A DNA stretch of 64,000 nt, taken from Gymnogyps californianus. Its lineage: Eukaryota; Chordata; Aves; Accipitriformes; Cathartidae. Made by a program: the position numbers and the translations under genes. Within the stretch, counting starts at the first letter, position 1. The number at the start of each line of letters is the position of its first letter. Where the stretch lies: the NCBI RefSeq assembly GCF_018139145.2, contig NC_059500.1, forward strand, positions 39,971,437-40,035,436, in the 5' to 3' direction. The notes below the pieces were generated by a model. That model worked only from the letters and a program-made list of their open reading frames with translations. It was not told the DNA's origin and searched no databases. This document shows positions 14,075 through 27,500 of the stretch, piece after piece.

Positions 14075-14258
14075 TAAAGCGGGAGAGGCACCACTCCAAG
14101 AAACAACGCTATTTTATTTTACCTGACCTACCAAGACACAACTCGGGAAGAAAAAAAACCGGCCACCACAGCCCCCAAGCCGGCAACGGTTCCTCTCCCC
14201 GCTGTGCGGACACTTCGGCCACAGGGCGGCGGCCTCCCCCGCTCACCGCGCGGGCGTT

Positions 14259-14270
14259 AAGATGGCGGCG
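14259..14270 (+). promoter_or_regulatory. YY1-type initiator-proximal motif
   Basis: AAGATGGCGGCG matches the extended YY1 consensus AAGATGGCGGC. In vertebrate promoters this motif is directional and usually lies within about 30 bases downstream of the start site, so a + strand start near 14230-14260 is inferred. Confidence 0.6.
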
Positions 14271-14417
14271 GGCGAGCCGTGAGGAGGAAGCCGCCCTTCC
14301 ATGGGCGCCCACTTCCCCTCCTGACAGGGGGGCAGCCTGCGCTAACACGAAGGGGGAGCTGAGGGAGGGTTGTGTAGCTGCCTGCACCTGCCTCGCTGCG
14401 AAAGGCGCTACAGGCGG

Positions 14418-14498
14418 TGCTCACGGAGGGCGGGGGGGGGGCTGCAACCGCCGCCAAGCGGCGGTTGCAGCCCCCCCCCCCCCCCGCCCCCGTGAGCA
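14418..14498. repeat. Long GC-rich inverted repeat (hairpin)
   Basis: The arms 14418-14454 and 14458-14498 are complementary around a 3-base CAA loop. The inner 12-13 pairs (GCAACCGCCGC / GCGGCGGTTGC) and the outer TGCTCAC/GTGAGCA segment match perfectly. Between them lie a G10 run in the left arm and a C15 run in the right arm, with small length differences and an extra A at 14427. It lies inside the CpG island. It could be a genuine cruciform-forming repeat or an assembly fold-back at a hard homopolymer. Confidence 0.85.
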
Positions 14499-14843
14499 GC
14501 GGCTCCGTCCCTGTGGTGCCGCAGACACAGCCGGGGAATCTCCGTGTGTCAGCGAAAGGCGCAGGCGAGGCGGTAGGAATTTACAATTTAAACGAAGTAC
14601 CGGTTAAGTAAGCGGTGACTGAGTTTGGCCCGGCCGCAAAAAAAAACCCCAAAAAACCAAAACCCCGTTTGGTCTCAAACCGCTCCCTTGGCAAGCAGTG
14701 AGGGGTTCGGCCGGGCCTCGGGAGGGCTTTGGGAACCTGGGAAAAGCAGCACAGGGATGTTGCTGATGAAGGAGATGGGAAGGATGAGAGGAAAGTCACG
14801 TTAGGATGACTAAAGGGAGTGGGTAGGTTGGTAATGGTCCTGA

Positions 14844-14865
14844 CCCCCCCCCCCCTTTTTTTTTT
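14844..14865 (+). repeat. C12-T10 polypyrimidine run with adjoining acceptor-like signal
   Basis: Twelve Cs then ten Ts run straight into ACAG at 14866-14869. With CTGAC at 14840-14844 as a possible branch site, this has the form of a vertebrate 3' splice site, with an exon that would begin at 14870. Homopolymer length may be unreliable in the assembly. Confidence 0.6.
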
Positions 14866-15136
14866 ACAGCTGGTGGCATGACTGGTTTTGCTTTTTCGTG
14901 CTTGAATGCAGATCTTCTCATAAGCAGGTAGAGCTGCTGGTAATGAAGTGCATCACAGGCAAAGACATGCACTGCCTTTGCACAGTAGTACATCTCAGAG
15001 CCAAGAGAAGTCCACTCTATTCTGATGTGAAAGATGCTGCCTTCAGGTTTTCCAGAGCGATAAAGGTGGGCCAGGGGGCAGAATAATCTGCTTGGCTGAT
15101 AAAGATAGCAAAAGGATTCCTTTTGTGTTTCTTCAT

Positions 15137-15158
15137 CCCCCCCCCCCCCCCCCCCCCC
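15137..15158 (+). repeat. Poly-C run (C22)
   Basis: An uninterrupted run of 22 Cs, followed after 12 bases by CCCACAG. The length is error-prone in sequencing. Functional meaning is unknown. Confidence 0.95.
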
Positions 15159-15500
15159 GATATTTATCCCCACAGCCCTTCATTACTGTTAATTGTTCTA
15201 GACTAGAAAAATTCTTAGCAACTTTTACCTCAAAGTGCAGAGTAAAGCAAATAGTTGTAATTCCTTGGACAAAAATTGGATCAAATGCTAACCCTGATGA
15301 GAGCTGTCTGTATTCTGTACATATCCTCAGTCAAAGCAAGGCATTTTGTCTCTGATATAATGCTCAAGCTTGCAGATATGTCAGGAGAGATGCTTATGGG
15401 GTGTGAGAGCTAGTGTATTTTTGTATCAGGGGCAGAGACAAGCTGAAGTAGAAGAGGTGGCCACTCTCCTCCAAACTGAAACCAGAATCAAACATGGTGG

Positions 15501-15530
15501 TTTGTTTGTTTGTTTGTTTGTTTGTTTTTG
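15501..15530 (+). repeat. (TTTG)n microsatellite
   Basis: Six to seven tandem TTTG units ending in TTTTTG. Simple repeat, no associated element recognised. Confidence 0.95.
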
Positions 15531-18500
15531 CCTATTTCCTTCTAACTTACAGGCAAAAACTAATATGCCATATATAATCTAGTGTTACAATGGCTTTCCC
15601 TTCTGTCATTTTTGCCTGTGATCTTGGGACCTTAGAAGGTAACAGTGCACCTCAAATGGTATACGACTATACCCTGCACATGATAGCCAGAATCTTGAGG
15701 CACAGAAGAACCCTTATTTTGGACCTGGATTATCAAGGTAATTGAGTCTTATGAACTCGAGTTGTGCATGGCACAAGTGGTAAGGTTTATCTGCAAAAGC
15801 ACAGACTTGCAACGCCTGTAGCCACCCTCTCTTTTCTGGGTGAAAGGCCCCATGGGATTCACAGAGACTGCAGCATGCCAGCACATCAGCCCTGCACTAT
15901 TTCTGATGGACTCACCACTTGAAGCTGCTGTAGCAAGAGATGGGGAGGTAGGAAATATTTCTTATATCCCACTGAGCTCCGTCAGGTGGGATTACAGGCT
16001 GACATCTACAGCCCAACTCCATATTGAGTCCAGCCAGCTGCCTGTCAGGCTGAGGTGTCCAATGCGGGGGACAGTCTGCACGGAAGATTTTGTAGTTGCT
16101 CATGTTGTTGCAGTTTCATCTCCAGGCCTCATTCCTGATTTCTTGCCAGAGCAGGAAACAAAGCTCCTTCTAGCCCAGTTTTGCAGACCCAAGGAATTCA
16201 GGTGAAGATTGGGTCAAGTATTTAGATTTTCTGATTTCCTCCAGAACTTTGAACTGCCTCTCATGGATTCTGCTGCAGCTACCACTAATGAAAGCTACAG
16301 GTGTAAATCTAAGATGTGATTCAGAGAGTCAAGTTCCCATTTTGGTGCAGTGTAAAGCATCTGTTCTGAATTCAGCACATGTAACCTCTCTCACTGATGC
16401 TAAAAGAAATTATGTATGTGAAATGAATAGAGGGCATGCCACAAACATCAACTGAGCAAGCCAATTTATAGTCTCAGTTACACTGCTGTGAAGGTAAGGT
16501 AGTTCGTTAACTTCTAGTGGTGCTAGGTTTATACCACTGATGTACTCATTTAGTCTAATTTAATAATATATATATAAATGTATTTGCATTTCTGTCTTTA
16601 GCGTGGTTGATCCAAGGCTTGGGAAGCCACCTTGTGAGTTTACAGAGCAATCACTATTAATCCACAGAGTGGTGCTGTTGGCGTATTCTGGATGTACTGC
16701 AGCAGAATACAGATGTTTCTTTAGTCTGTTTAATTTAGCTAAATTTTTGTCCAGGTGGCATTGTAACTAAGGACAGAATTTAAACAAAATACTTTACATT
16801 TCTTTTCCAGGCACTCAGCCTCTCTGAACAATACGGGTTCTGTTCTAATTGCAATTTCATGTATCTGGATTAGTTTTCATGTTTTTCAACTGTGGTCATG
16901 TCATGTTATTGTTGTTGTTTATAAGTGAAGTTAGTGTTCTTTGACCTGGTGAAGGACTGGAGAGGGCTGTCTGTCCTTCCCAGGTCTTTTGTCCCCCAGC
17001 GTATGAGGTAGTGTGACCTCAGGGTTTTAGATGACAGCTGTGGACTATGCCATCTAGAAGGGCTTCCTTCAGTGTGAGGCTCTGCATACAGGGGACGCTA
17101 GTGCGGGAGCCAGGGTAACACCTCTTGCTCACCAAGTGGTGTGTGATAGTCACTGGTGTCCTCTAGTTTATGACTGGGCAGAAACAACACAGTTGATACT
17201 GGGTCAAACTTCTCTACATTATGCCACCACATGCTCTTGTCTACATTATGCCACGATGGTTTAACTCTCTGAGAAGAGAATATTTTGGTTCCCATGCCCA
17301 TAAACTCCTGGCCTTTCTGAGGCAGTTGCCAGTGACTCCTATCTATACCATTCTGTACCACCCTAAATAAGTTACTCTTATTCCTTTAGAATTTACTACT
17401 GTCTTGGTTGTTGTGAAGAATTAGACTACCTTTATCTGAATCGTTGGTTCACCAGCTACAGGTCACGGGAGTCAAGTTCTTTTTAACTTCTCAGATAAAT
17501 CAGCCCTTGCAGGCCTTTCTGCCCTTTCCTGAATTCTGTCTTGTGTCTACTTTGACTCCTTGACTGTCATCCGAAAATGAGGGGAGTAACTGCCGCTTCA
17601 CAAAACGATAGGTCTCTTGATTTTTATTGAGCCTCACTGGTGAATCTAGCTTGAATCTCCCCTAATTACAAAATAGCAGAGGAAGTCCAAACTTTTTGTC
17701 TTAGCTATAAGGTAGGATTTCAGACAGTTTGGGTTGATGCGGCCAGTCCTATGGGAATCACTCTGACCTGGTTTCTAACCAGTGCTCACGTAGCTAGTTT
17801 AAAATAATTACTAGATATTTGTGTAAATGTACTCTGAGGGACACATAATATATTTTATCAGGAAAATCAATTGCAATTCTGCGATGGATAAAAGATTTCT
17901 AATGCCTTTAAAATTTATACAAGGTGAAACAAGACTAGATCTGCTGAGAACAGAAATAGCTAATCCTTGTTTGAGAAATGAAGAGCAAATTCTGCACAGA
18001 GAATCTACGTTGCTTTACAGGAGAAATGTCTTGTTTTATATCTGTGTGAAAGACTATTATGTATTAAAGCTGTGCAGACTATATTGCACAACATTAATGA
18101 ACATAGAGCGCATTGCCAGTGGAACAGTTGGTTAATGTGCACAAAGAGCCTGGTGATCTCTTCTCTCTGCATTCAGCATATACGAAGTTTAATTTTGTAA
18201 AGGTTGACTGTCATTCTTTCTCTGCTTAAACTTATTTTAGTATATACTCCAGTATCCAATTCTTGACTGTTTTACCTATATGTTTTAAACTGTGTTTCAC
18301 AAATTTCATTAAAATAGACATTACACAAACTTTGTCAGTGGCAAGTTGTAACAAAGCTTTATTTTGAACAGTAGTTTCTTCAGCTACTTCATACTTCCAA
18401 GATGCCTGCCACTGTTCTGTGAGACGCTGTTTTCAGTTGCCAAAGAGTTCATAGCTTTCAGAGGAGAAATTTTGCATGTTACGTATCTGCTTTGGGCTGA

Positions 18501-21500
18501 TATGTATCTGAAGTTTAAGCTCAAATAGTTCTGCCATTTCTGGGAATATGTACAGGAAGATAAACAAATTCTTTGTTGTTGTTGAGAAGACCTGCGTGCT
18601 TTGTAGACAAGTTTTTGATGTGGTGGGAAGATTGCTCTTTTGCCAGCTGGTGCTTTCTCTAGCCTGCACAAATGTACCTCCATCTGGCCAGGTTGCAACT
18701 TTTGAAACAGCTTGATTTGTACATGCTCAGTAAAAGCTTTTTCAGAGCACAGAGCTAAATTTAGCCTAGAGATCTCACTTGCAGTGAGGGTGCTGCATCC
18801 TCTCTCAGTCCTTTCAGCTGCCCTGTACACCAGTACCAGGCCCACAGAATGGCAGAGCATAATTATTACCAGGATGAGCATTTTTCAGTACTTGTTCCCA
18901 CTGTGTATGTGGAGGGCCTCTTCCAGATTAGGTACTAGAAGAGGTAGTAGAGTGGGGCAGGGAAGCCCTCACCAGTATTGGAGAAAGGGAGAGCATCAGG
19001 GCAAAGCAGCATAAAGAGCTTGTTAAAGGACCGTTCCTCCAGGTAGAAAATGCTTCCTGCTGGAACTTGGAGTTGAATGTGGGATTTCCAATCAGTATTT
19101 TCCTCCACAGCCAGAAAACAGCTTTGAAATCCACTGGCAAAATATGTTTCATATTTTCCTTCACTGGCTTATCCAGTTTAAGGTTAACAATTCACATGCA
19201 TAAACAAGTGCTCTTTTAGCCCAAACTGAGAATCCGTATGGCCTGGAATTTCTATTTTTGCAGTAAAAGAGCAAAGTTAATAACATTAAAAGAAATTTAA
19301 CACTCCAAAGTTAAGCACTGCAGATTTGTGATGTGCAGTCATTCCTCCCCTTACCATATTTCCTATGAGTTCTCCAGATTCTACAACAAATAGTTCAGAG
19401 ATTCCGAAAACAGCAGCCTTATTTACTGCATAGCTTTCTTACACTCCCAGACTGTGTGTTCTCCAGAATTTTGCAGAGGCTGTTTGGAAAAATATGATGT
19501 ACTCACGTACTTAAAAACAGCAGGATAGCATATGCACAAAGGGGCCAAGTTTCAACAACCTTAGTATTCTTAGCTTCTAACTGAAGTTTTTAGACTGCAG
19601 AGTGTTTGATTTTGCTTAGTTTAATATAGCTTCGGAGAGGGAGAAGAGGTTGTAAGATTAACTGAAGAAAACCAAAACACTGATACAGGATAAATCTGAC
19701 CCTGTTTGAAGAGGAAGTAAACAAGGTATCAGAGCTTTCTTAGCTGGGGGAATGGTGAGATTGAAACAGATTTCTGCCTTTAAGTGTTTATTCAATTCCC
19801 TGTAAGTTCTGTTTCATTTCCTTTTCCCCCTGGTTATAATTAATGAAGAACTGAAAAGTGAGCTGCAATTTTACAAAAAGGTAAGGACCTAATTGTTTAT
19901 AAGTACTTAAGTTTAGAAAACAGCCAGTGCAAAAAAGTGTGCATCCGTCTCAATTCAAGTGACAACAAGGCACTGGCACTGGCCAGTTCCTGGATGTTTG
20001 GGGCTATGGTCTTTGCAGACACAACTCCATTGACTCTCCTGAATAAGCCAAATACACTCCAACTGTTTTTACTTTCTTTCCTTTCAAAATGGAATTTGGC
20101 ATGGCTGCGTCTCTGGTCCTGTGGGTCTCTGACACTTACTGGTGCAAAGCCCAAGGATTGCAGGTGTGGAGTGTTGTACATAACTGTGCAGGGTTAAACA
20201 GTGACAGTAATTCTCTGTAAGCAGTTGTTACATTTCTTTATTTTATGGTCATCTCTTGAATTGGGTAAATATCTATGACTGTGTCCCATGTAGCCTTTTA
20301 ACAAAGACATAAAGAAAGGGATCTATTTTCTGGCCTTTAAAACATTCTCACTTTCCCATTCCTAAACACTAGCCAGAATCAATGAGAGTATCTTTGGAAA
20401 CATTTAATCTATTCAGCAATTAGGCTTTGTTATTAGTGAATGGCTAAATTTACATGCCCACCAGTATTCTTTTTAACACTAATAGCCTGAATTAGAGAGA
20501 GTCTGAAGTTCTGCAATGTGAAACTCATGGTTTAGTGTCCTCCTTCTAAAGAAAAGGGCCCCATGGCCTCTTCTTCCTTGTGTGTCTTTTCTTTCTCTCT
20601 TAGGTTCCTCTGAGGCAGTATTAACACTGCATGTTAGCCAGGTGACATTTGTTTGGAAAAAAAAAAGAGTCCTTTTGGGAAAATTCCCCTTTTTGCGTAG
20701 GATGGGACAGAGAGTAGGGAAGTGGCTGGAGATCAGTCTATTTTGCTTCATTGTTTACCACAAATTGTTAATTCTTTTTTGAACGACCTTGCATAAGTAC
20801 TAACATTTGCTTTGCAAATGTAGTGAGCTTCTGTGAGGATAAAGAGCAATACTCCGTATGTTCTGCTTTGGTGTTTTCAAAAGAATGTGACTAGTTATAC
20901 GTGAGGCTACATTCACCTGTGAGACTGTCTCATTGGTACCTGTTGCATTTCCCTGTGGTAGTCTGGACCTTTTCTACTCTGGATTTGTGTGATACTTTTG
21001 TAAGGGCAGGCAGCGTCACTGTCACACACCCTTTCTCAGGTCTCTTCTGGGACAGGGGAAGTAACCTTGGAGGTGCACTGGGGAAACACCGATGTAGTGC
21101 GATTTGGATCACACTTTCTTGAAGCCAGAGGCCTTTTATTTTAGTGAAGGTAGAAGTGGCTCTGAAAATGTCTAAAGGGGAATTGAGACAGGATTTCTTT
21201 TCTTAAGAATGGATGAAGGCATGCAGTTGTCTTCAGAGGGTGATGGGCTTTCTGAGAAAGAGCAATATTTCAGGATTGTGTTTGTCTTGGCTGGCTGGGG
21301 TAAGGAAAGATTTTGATGCCTAGAAGGGGAGAAGGAAGGAGTATTCAACAGGAGCTCAGCTGAAGGATGTGGTATGGCAAGAGGATAAAGGAGGTCATGT
21401 AGAGGATATGCAATCAAGAACATATTTTTTTTGTGTGACAAATTAATACACTCTTACACTCACTGGGATCCCACCTTCTCCTTTCCAGTTGCCAGGACTT

Positions 21501-24500
21501 GTGTGTGGGCTCTTTCAATGCTGTCAGTTGCCATACTTCATTAATGACCCTTAAGGGGCTAACATTAACACCTGTTTGTGGTTATTTCCTGTCACTGTTT
21601 ACTCTCCCAGATGGTACAAATACAATATGCCCAGTGTGTTAGGCATTTGTCAGTAATACACTCTTTGCCAGCTAAATGTCATTCATGTTAAATTTGGCAG
21701 CCATTTCATAGCCTGAAGAATCTGTCCTCTAAGTCAAAAGCAGAAGCTGCAAACAAATCTTAGATTTTCAAAATAAATAGGAAAGAAATAGCCAAATTGT
21801 TTGTCTTTCATCTTATAGTTTATTTTCTTGTACCAAAAGAGTAGAACTGAGGAGAAGAAGCAACTTAAAATCTAAATGAGTGCCTAAGACTGAGATGGGT
21901 GGCGCCAGTGCAGTTGGACAGGGTGTACTCATGTGATCCTGAATCTATTATTTCATGACCAGAAGAAGATGTGTGACTTTGTTCTGATGACTGAAAGCCA
22001 CAGATATTGGAAGACTTTGCTGCAGAGAAGAATGTGGTCTCCAGGTCTTGAATTAAGTCTCGCTGTTGCCTTGGGAAGATATTTAAAGAAGTAATCAGAA
22101 GGCTGATAAACAGTGTTTCTGGAGTGCTCTGAGAAGTCATCCAATACTGGCCAAAATGTTTCGTGTGTGTGTCATGCATGACTTTGATTTCCAGCTCTCC
22201 CAGAGCAGGGAACATGTTTTTTTCTAGGACTGTAATGTAGTATGTCCATTTGCAGTTCTAGGGAAATGTTTTATATTGATAGTAATAAGAAAAACACCAT
22301 ATTAATGCCAACTATCTTGGCTTTGTCAGAGATAAAAAAGTTACTGACATACACATTTGGGAATTTCTAGCCCAACAGGCAAAAGTCTAAAAGATGAGTA
22401 AGTGAATACCTCTGCTAACCCATAGACCAGTTGTTCACTAAAATCATTACTATATAAATTGCTACATTCTGCACAGGAAAGGTCAAATGGGGTGCTCATG
22501 CCAACAGTGGGCCTATAGACGCATTCTTCCAGGTCAGATGACATTATTTAGAGGCTGAATCCCTGACAGCTGTGCCTTGATGACAGAGATGATGGTAAAG
22601 TATTTATCTCTTGATTCCACACAGGCAAATATCCAAAGCTGATTATTTTACTAGACCAAGCAAAGCAAAGACTTCGTGGAGTTGTGAATGCAGTCGGTTA
22701 TTGTTGAGGTCCTTAACATGGCGCATATCTGTCTGTTGCATGTGTGTATGTTAAAGTCAATTAAGAATGCAAGCCAGTTTTTAGCTAAATAATCAGGACC
22801 GTTTAAGATACAGATTTTGAGTACTGTTTCTTCACTCATAAGATCTTATACATCTGAGTGAATATGATCTTACTCACTCATCAGCTCTTCCCAGGATGAT
22901 GGATAATTTGTCAATAATCCCATCAAACCTGGACACTGGGTTCTTGTAAGTAAATAGGTTCTGAGAGAGGAGATAAAGAGCAAGGCAAAAGCTGCAGCTG
23001 AAGAAAAGCCACTGAATAGCGGGCAACTGGAGGATCAATGAGAGGTTGTCTTCCCCCAGGCTATCAGAGCAGGGAAGGTGTTTTAACACAAGGAATCCAT
23101 ACAACAAATAGGTGATAGGTCCATTTTATATTCCAGTGCTGCACCAACATCATCCCCAACATGCAGAGAAGGGTAGCTTATGGTTAAGGGGGCCCAGCTG
23201 AGCAACCATTGTCTTTGTTCTCCTCGTCATTTTGGAGTCTCATCTCTTTGAAGCAATCTTTAGGCTTTTGTGGATGTGGGATATAGCTACAGTATGCCAT
23301 AGAATGAATGTGCTTATGGTTAAAGACTTTTCTGTAGGTCTTACCAATCTTGGTATCCAAAACTTTTATCAGTTTGTATGAAAAGCAACCCCCTTCCAGT
23401 TTTGTTTTTTTTTTTTTGGGGGGGGGGGGGGTTGGTTATATGTGATGCCAGACTCATGCATTGCAACACTCTAGTGGCCATGTGCAAACTGGCCTCATAG
23501 AAACCAGGCAATTAAAGAACTGCTTAAGAAGATGAGAGGAGTTAGAAAGACAAAGAGAGACAGAAAGACTCAGGGTGTCTGGCTTCAATGGTAATGATTA
23601 TGATCTGAGGCTTCTTTTGTTCCCTGCAGTTTGATGCCCCTTCACTGAGGTGGGTCTGATAAAAAGAGATTATCTCTAAATTCAGATAGTTTTTGCATTC
23701 TGTTTTACAGTGTGCTTCTACAATCACCACAGAATACCATTGCCCAAGTGAGTGGGCAGCAAAGAGCAGGGAGGAGATAGAAACACACATAGGACATGCT
23801 TTGGATTTTGGAAATGCCAAGCAGTTGACTCAAGGGTTGACTTTTTGAATCCAGACAGCCAATAAAGACTGGTTTATTTTGGAAGTGGCCTCCTGCTTCA
23901 CTCTAACTCCCTACTGATTACTGAGGTTTAATTTCCAATATCAGAAGAGGTTTGTGTTTCTGGTTGTACGGTAAAGAGCGAGACTGTGGGTTTTGAGGCC
24001 CAGGCTCAGATTCAAAGGGGTCAGAGTGGCTCCCTGTGTATGAGGAAGCTAAGGTTTCTAACAGTGCTGGAGGAGGCCATGTAGTCCAGAGCAAGCCTCC
24101 TTCAGCACATATGTTTGACAACAACTATTAGAACCTATTTAAAGCTCTGAAAGCCGTGTTCAGCATGGGACTTAAAAACTGAAATCCCCCAGCAATGGCT
24201 GGGCCACAGATTTTCTCAACAGCTCAAGAATAGTTTCTCGTGTACTGGCAGCCCTGCAAACTCAAGCAGAGTGCTGGAGAGCCTGTTGTGTTCTTTCTGC
24301 CTCCTTTATCACTATCAGTCATAAAAACTAAGTAATTGGGAATTAGATGACAATTTAAGTGCTGATAAATATTGAGAAAGAGTGGAATCCTTCTGGCTCC
24401 TCTCACAACTATGATGAGATAGCTGTGATGACAGGATTAAGCATGTGTATGTGTAGTCACGAAACAACAGGGCTAAGAGGCTACTTAGAAAGTTCAGGCA

Positions 24501-27500
24501 GAAGTAAATGCATTTGTGAGAGTTATTTCTCTCTTTTCAACTTGGTTTAGCATTTAGAAGTACTTGCACAAATCACCTTTACAGGTCTGCTTGATCCATC
24601 TATTCCCTATCTCAAATCTCTTACCTGACTTTGAAAAAAGTAAACCAAATCTCACAAGGGCACAGAGCCAGAGCAGGAAAAAATGGGACTGTGTCTGCTA
24701 TTCATTCCCTTGAGGAATATCCATAGAGAGCTATGGAAACTGTGTGATTCCAAATCTTTCCCTACAAGTTGACTAACAAATAATAAATGAGACATCCTTG
24801 TGTCATTAGTGGAGAGCTCTCTCTGTCTCTCAGGCATGCCATTGCCCATGTGTGCTCAGGGCAGTCTGCATGACAGTTGTTAGTATTAGGAAAAGAGCTG
24901 AGAGCACTGTCTGTAGCCTTGGGCAGATGGAGATCCTAAAATATGCTTTACTTCAGTCCAGGCACTATTTAGCCTGGACACTATTTTGTGAGCTCAGTGC
25001 AAGGAACGTTTTTCAGTATGGAACTAGGATTTTCCAGAGGTCAAAGCCCATTTACACAAGTTTGAATCCTTTTTATTTTTAATCACTGCTACTCTCTGCT
25101 TTCTTGCTCCATATAACACACATTTTTTATCAGCAGCAAATGGAATCCCTTCAAATATGCTGTTATTTCTAGTTTTAATGATGTCTTTGTACTTTGATTG
25201 ATGTGGATAATACATTCAGCATGATCCTGTGCCACAGATTATCATCAAAACAGATTTCCCTCTGGAGAGTCTTTGGCTTGGCTATAACACCAGACATTTT
25301 TTCTCAAAAGTATTAAGAAGATTCATTAAGGACAAGGCTAGAAGGGAGAGAGAAATTCCTGAATTTTCAGCGAAGGGAGACCACTAAAGTGTCTGGAGCA
25401 GGTTTTTCTTATTACTGATGAAGGTGGACAAGAATTGCCATTGTCTCTGACTCCAAAAGAACTTGTGTTACTGTTCCTGAGCCATAGGCTGACTTTGCAG
25501 CCTATATGCACTTTTGTGTCCATGTACACCTGCTGTTACAAAATGACACTGCCCCAAGAGCAGCCTAGACAGACTCTATAGCTGTGTCTATGCTATGAAA
25601 TTCAGGTGGAACATTCCCAGCTACTGGGAGGTTGCTTGTAGTCAGAGAGTGTTAGAGACTTCCTTGCCATAGATTTGGGTTACTCCAACCAGTGTTCTCT
25701 CCAGGCTGTGCCTGGACACAGCTTGGCAGCTCAAAAGGCCCAGGAACCATTTCCAACAGACTGTTCATAGGCACTTGACTATAGCAGAAGTGGGCTGTTC
25801 CATTCCCGTTCAGTGCCTGGGAATGCCACTGGGCGTGTATAATTTAGCCAAGAGCGATACATCCACAGTCAGGCTCAATGCAACTAACTGCCCCAGTGTA
25901 CTGTACTAGCAGTGTTGGCCATGGTGTCTGAAAGTTGAGGACCTTTTCTCCGCTTCATCTCCCACCTGTATGTGAAGAGGTAACAGCCTCATGACTGCTG
26001 TTATTTGCAATCATGATAACTTTATCTGCTGTGATAGGTCCCTGGTACTCCTTTTTCCCTTGTTCAAATGCACAGACCAGGGGAAGACTCCCAAGGAAGA
26101 CAAGAGTTGATTTTGCCTGAGCTGGCAGCGTTGTCCTGTTGCTTGGCTGTTCACAGAGCATTTCCAAGCATAAGCAGCACGTTCAGGTGCAGGCTCCACA
26201 CTGCGCTTATGCATTTGGAGTTAACCCAACCTGCCTATTCTGGCATTGTGATACAGAAGAAAGAAAGGACAACCAGTATCATTACACAGAATATCAACTA
26301 TTGCCAGCCTGTACGGTCAGCTGAATATCCAACGTTGATCGGATTTCTGAAGGGCTGAACACCCAGTATGTCCTCTTGTATGTAAATGCCTACCAGTGGA
26401 CTCACAGCCCTTTTAAAAATCAGGCTATATATTTGGGTCCTCAGACATGGTCTTTATGCATCTGTTTTTGAAAATCTTGGCTTTGCTAGGTGTGTTTTTT
26501 TTTTTAAATCAAACCCTTTTCTTCCCTAAGATGCTTCCTAGATCTCTGGGGTAACCCTCCTTCTTTTTCTGCTCTCTCCCTGGAATTTATCTGGGATTAC
26601 AGCATAGAGAAGGTCTGTAATAGGGCTGCTTATGCCAATGAGCTGATTAATAAAAGGCTGATAGATTCCTTACAAAGACTTGTTCCCCATAGTAGGGTGA
26701 CTATCTTCATAGGCATGATGGTATACTGCGAGTCTTTATGGTAGAGAGGACTGCCTTCTTTATCCGTCCTTTTCTTCCCTGAAATCTTCAAGACTTCATA
26801 CTGCTCTACTTCACTTCTTGTTAGTGAGAGTGATAACTTTCAAGTTCTTCCTGCCTTTGTTGGTGAAATCTTCCCAGGCATTATTGAACTGGTTATTGGG
26901 GTGGACAAGGAGATATGCACTGACACATTGCCTGCATCTCCATTTTAGCTCATTCGGTAGAGTCTCAGTGCATGGAGTTAACCAGTGTCGCCATCACAGT
27001 GTTTTCTCCCCAAAGCCTTCGCACCTACACAAGATTCTCCACTGATGAATCTCAGATATTTCAGAGATGACTGAGATTGGAAAAAACATTCATCAATAAA
27101 GCCTTATAAAGGAAATCATCAGCTTAACTATAGAAGAACTAGTGCCTCCTTATACCAATTACAAGTTTTTCACTGCCAAAACTCCATGAAGATTTCAAAT
27201 AAAAGAGAAACAGAGCTTTTTCACAGAGACATCTTCTGTGTTCCAAAAAACAAGTTAAACAATGAGACTCTTTAAAATGAATTGGTATTCATTGAAATGA
27301 ATTTGTTCCCCAGGGAGAAAGGCCAATCAGCTAAAGGAATTTTTTTGTCTGTGTGTAGAAATCAAGGTAGTAAAGTCTAATTTGCTTTGCAGGAATGTTG
27401 GTGGCATATAACTCTGATGTGCCCTCAACTGTCCCTGTGGGTATTTTTTCTGTTATTTTGTGAGTAAAGTTTTTCAGCTGGTGTGTTGTTTTTCTCCTTC

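Larger units (their letters stand above)
14075..14735. promoter_or_regulatory. CpG island, probable promoter
   Basis: CpG dinucleotides are frequent here (for example CGGCGGGCGAGCCG near 14266), while the flanking tens of kilobases are CpG-poor. At 14259-14270 the + strand carries AAGATGGCGGCG, the classic YY1 site found just downstream of many vertebrate transcription starts. Its ATG opens only a six-codon frame (14262-14282), so it is a regulatory or 5'-UTR signal here and not a protein start. No TATA box is evident, which is normal for a CpG-island promoter. A + strand transcript is suggested by the YY1 orientation and by splice-like signals downstream, but no coding exon could be linked to it. 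It could drive an lncRNA, the 5' end of a gene outside the window, or a bidirectional pair. Confidence 0.7.

Noticed and set aside
14056..14607. 183-codon + frame across the CpG island
   Set aside because: GC-rich sequence lacks stop codons by composition. The peptide is low-complexity Arg/Ala/Pro and runs through the hairpin and poly-C, so it is a compositional artefact.
17214..17254. 14-base direct repeat CTACATTATGCCAC, 27 bases apart
   Set aside because: A single short local duplication with no further copies. Ordinary slippage or replication error is enough.
18384..18881. 165-codon - strand open frame as a gene
   Set aside because: No recognisable domain and no promoter or splice context. 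A frame of this length is not surprising by chance in 64 kb read in six frames.
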